A DNA stretch of 6,282 nt. It comes from JBHHZI01 sp046757965 (GTDB lineage Bacteria; Acidobacteriota; Polarisedimenticolia; SMYD01). Positions 6,083-6,282 of this stretch are shown piece by piece. How positions within the stretch are numbered: the first letter of the stretch is position 1; every line of letters starts with the position of its first letter. The stretch lies in the NCBI GenBank assembly GCA_046757965.1, contig JBHHZI010000173.1:1-6282 (forward strand). Direction: 5' to 3'. A model generated the notes under the pieces. The model did not search any database and had not been told where the DNA came from. It saw only the letters and a list, made by a program, of their open reading frames with translations. A program made the translations under genes and the position numbers.

Positions 6083-6282
6083 ATGACGATCTGCGCCCGC
6101 GTCGTATCGACCCTGCTGGCCGCCGTTCTGTCGCATCAGGCGGCGCCGGTTCCCGACAACGGCCGTCTCACCGGCTTCTCCGGCGAAGCGGCCATCGCCG
6201 AGCACGCCCTCGAGAAGCGATTCGATGCGGCGCTGAACGCGGACCACCTGAAGGAGTGGATGCTCTCGCTGACCGCTCACCC
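6083..6282 (+). CDS. N-terminus of an exported M28-family (glutamate carboxypeptidase II-like) peptidase, cut by window edge
   Basis: The first 66 codons are in the window. Residues 1 to about 20 form a signal peptide (MTICARVVSTLLAAVLSHQA). The next stretch, LTGFSGEAAIAEHALEKRFD (29-48) followed by LNADHLKEWMLSLTAHP (51-67), matches my memory of the start of M28 zinc peptidases related to glutamate carboxypeptidase II/NAALADase, in which a GxSPxxxxNAxF-type segment usually follows. The metal ligands and catalytic residues lie outside the window, so activity cannot be judged. The gene follows the exported hydrolase-like gene by 54 bases on the same strand, suggesting a shared transcript or a set of periplasmic degradative enzymes. 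The start is supported by AGGAG 5 bases upstream. Exported protein: likely. M28 assignment: moderately confident, based on N-terminal similarity only. Confidence 0.7.
   Translation, partial: MTICARVVSTLLAAVLSHQAAPVPDNGRLTGFSGEAAIAEHALEKRFDAALNADHLKEWMLSLTAH

Overview
This is a high-GC bacterial window (about two thirds G+C by eye) with tightly packed genes. A minus-strand block holds three housekeeping genes and a plus-strand block holds two exported-protein genes; the two blocks diverge from a roughly 214-base gap. All five proteins read cleanly, with no frameshifts, insertion sequences, CRISPR arrays, tRNA or rRNA genes.

Minus strand, in transcription order: (i) a fold-type II PLP enzyme of the cystathionine beta-synthase/cysteine synthase family that ends where the regulatory Bateman (paired CBS) module would begin (4404 to 3403); (ii) glutamyl-tRNA synthetase gltX (3251 to 1653); (iii) glutaminyl-tRNA synthetase glnS (1656 to beyond base 1). 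The gltX stop and the glnS start overlap in a shared GTGA, so the two Glx-tRNA synthetases are very likely co-transcribed and translationally coupled. glnS lacks only its last few codons at the window edge.

Plus strand: (iv) an exported alpha/beta-hydrolase-like protein with a helical, TPR-like C-terminal region (4619-6028); (v) 54 bases later, the first 66 codons of an exported protein whose N-terminus resembles M28-family, glutamate carboxypeptidase II-like peptidases (6083 to the right edge).

The organism cannot be named from the sequence alone. Having both GlnRS and GluRS implies direct Gln-tRNA charging. The GluRS, with an insertion after its KLSKR loop and a long C-terminus, reminds me of planctomycete-type GluRS, whereas the two exported proteins recall acidobacterial gene sets. 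I would guess an uncultured Planctomycetota, Acidobacteriota or neighbouring lineage, with low confidence. The gene content is ordinary core metabolism plus secreted hydrolases, and I see no convincing new defence, mobile or RNA system. The points most worth a second look are the gltX-glnS coupling, the structural quirks of the GluRS, the CBS-like enzyme without a Bateman module, the atypical nucleophile elbow of the exported hydrolase, and a small hairpin over the ribosome binding site of the last gene.
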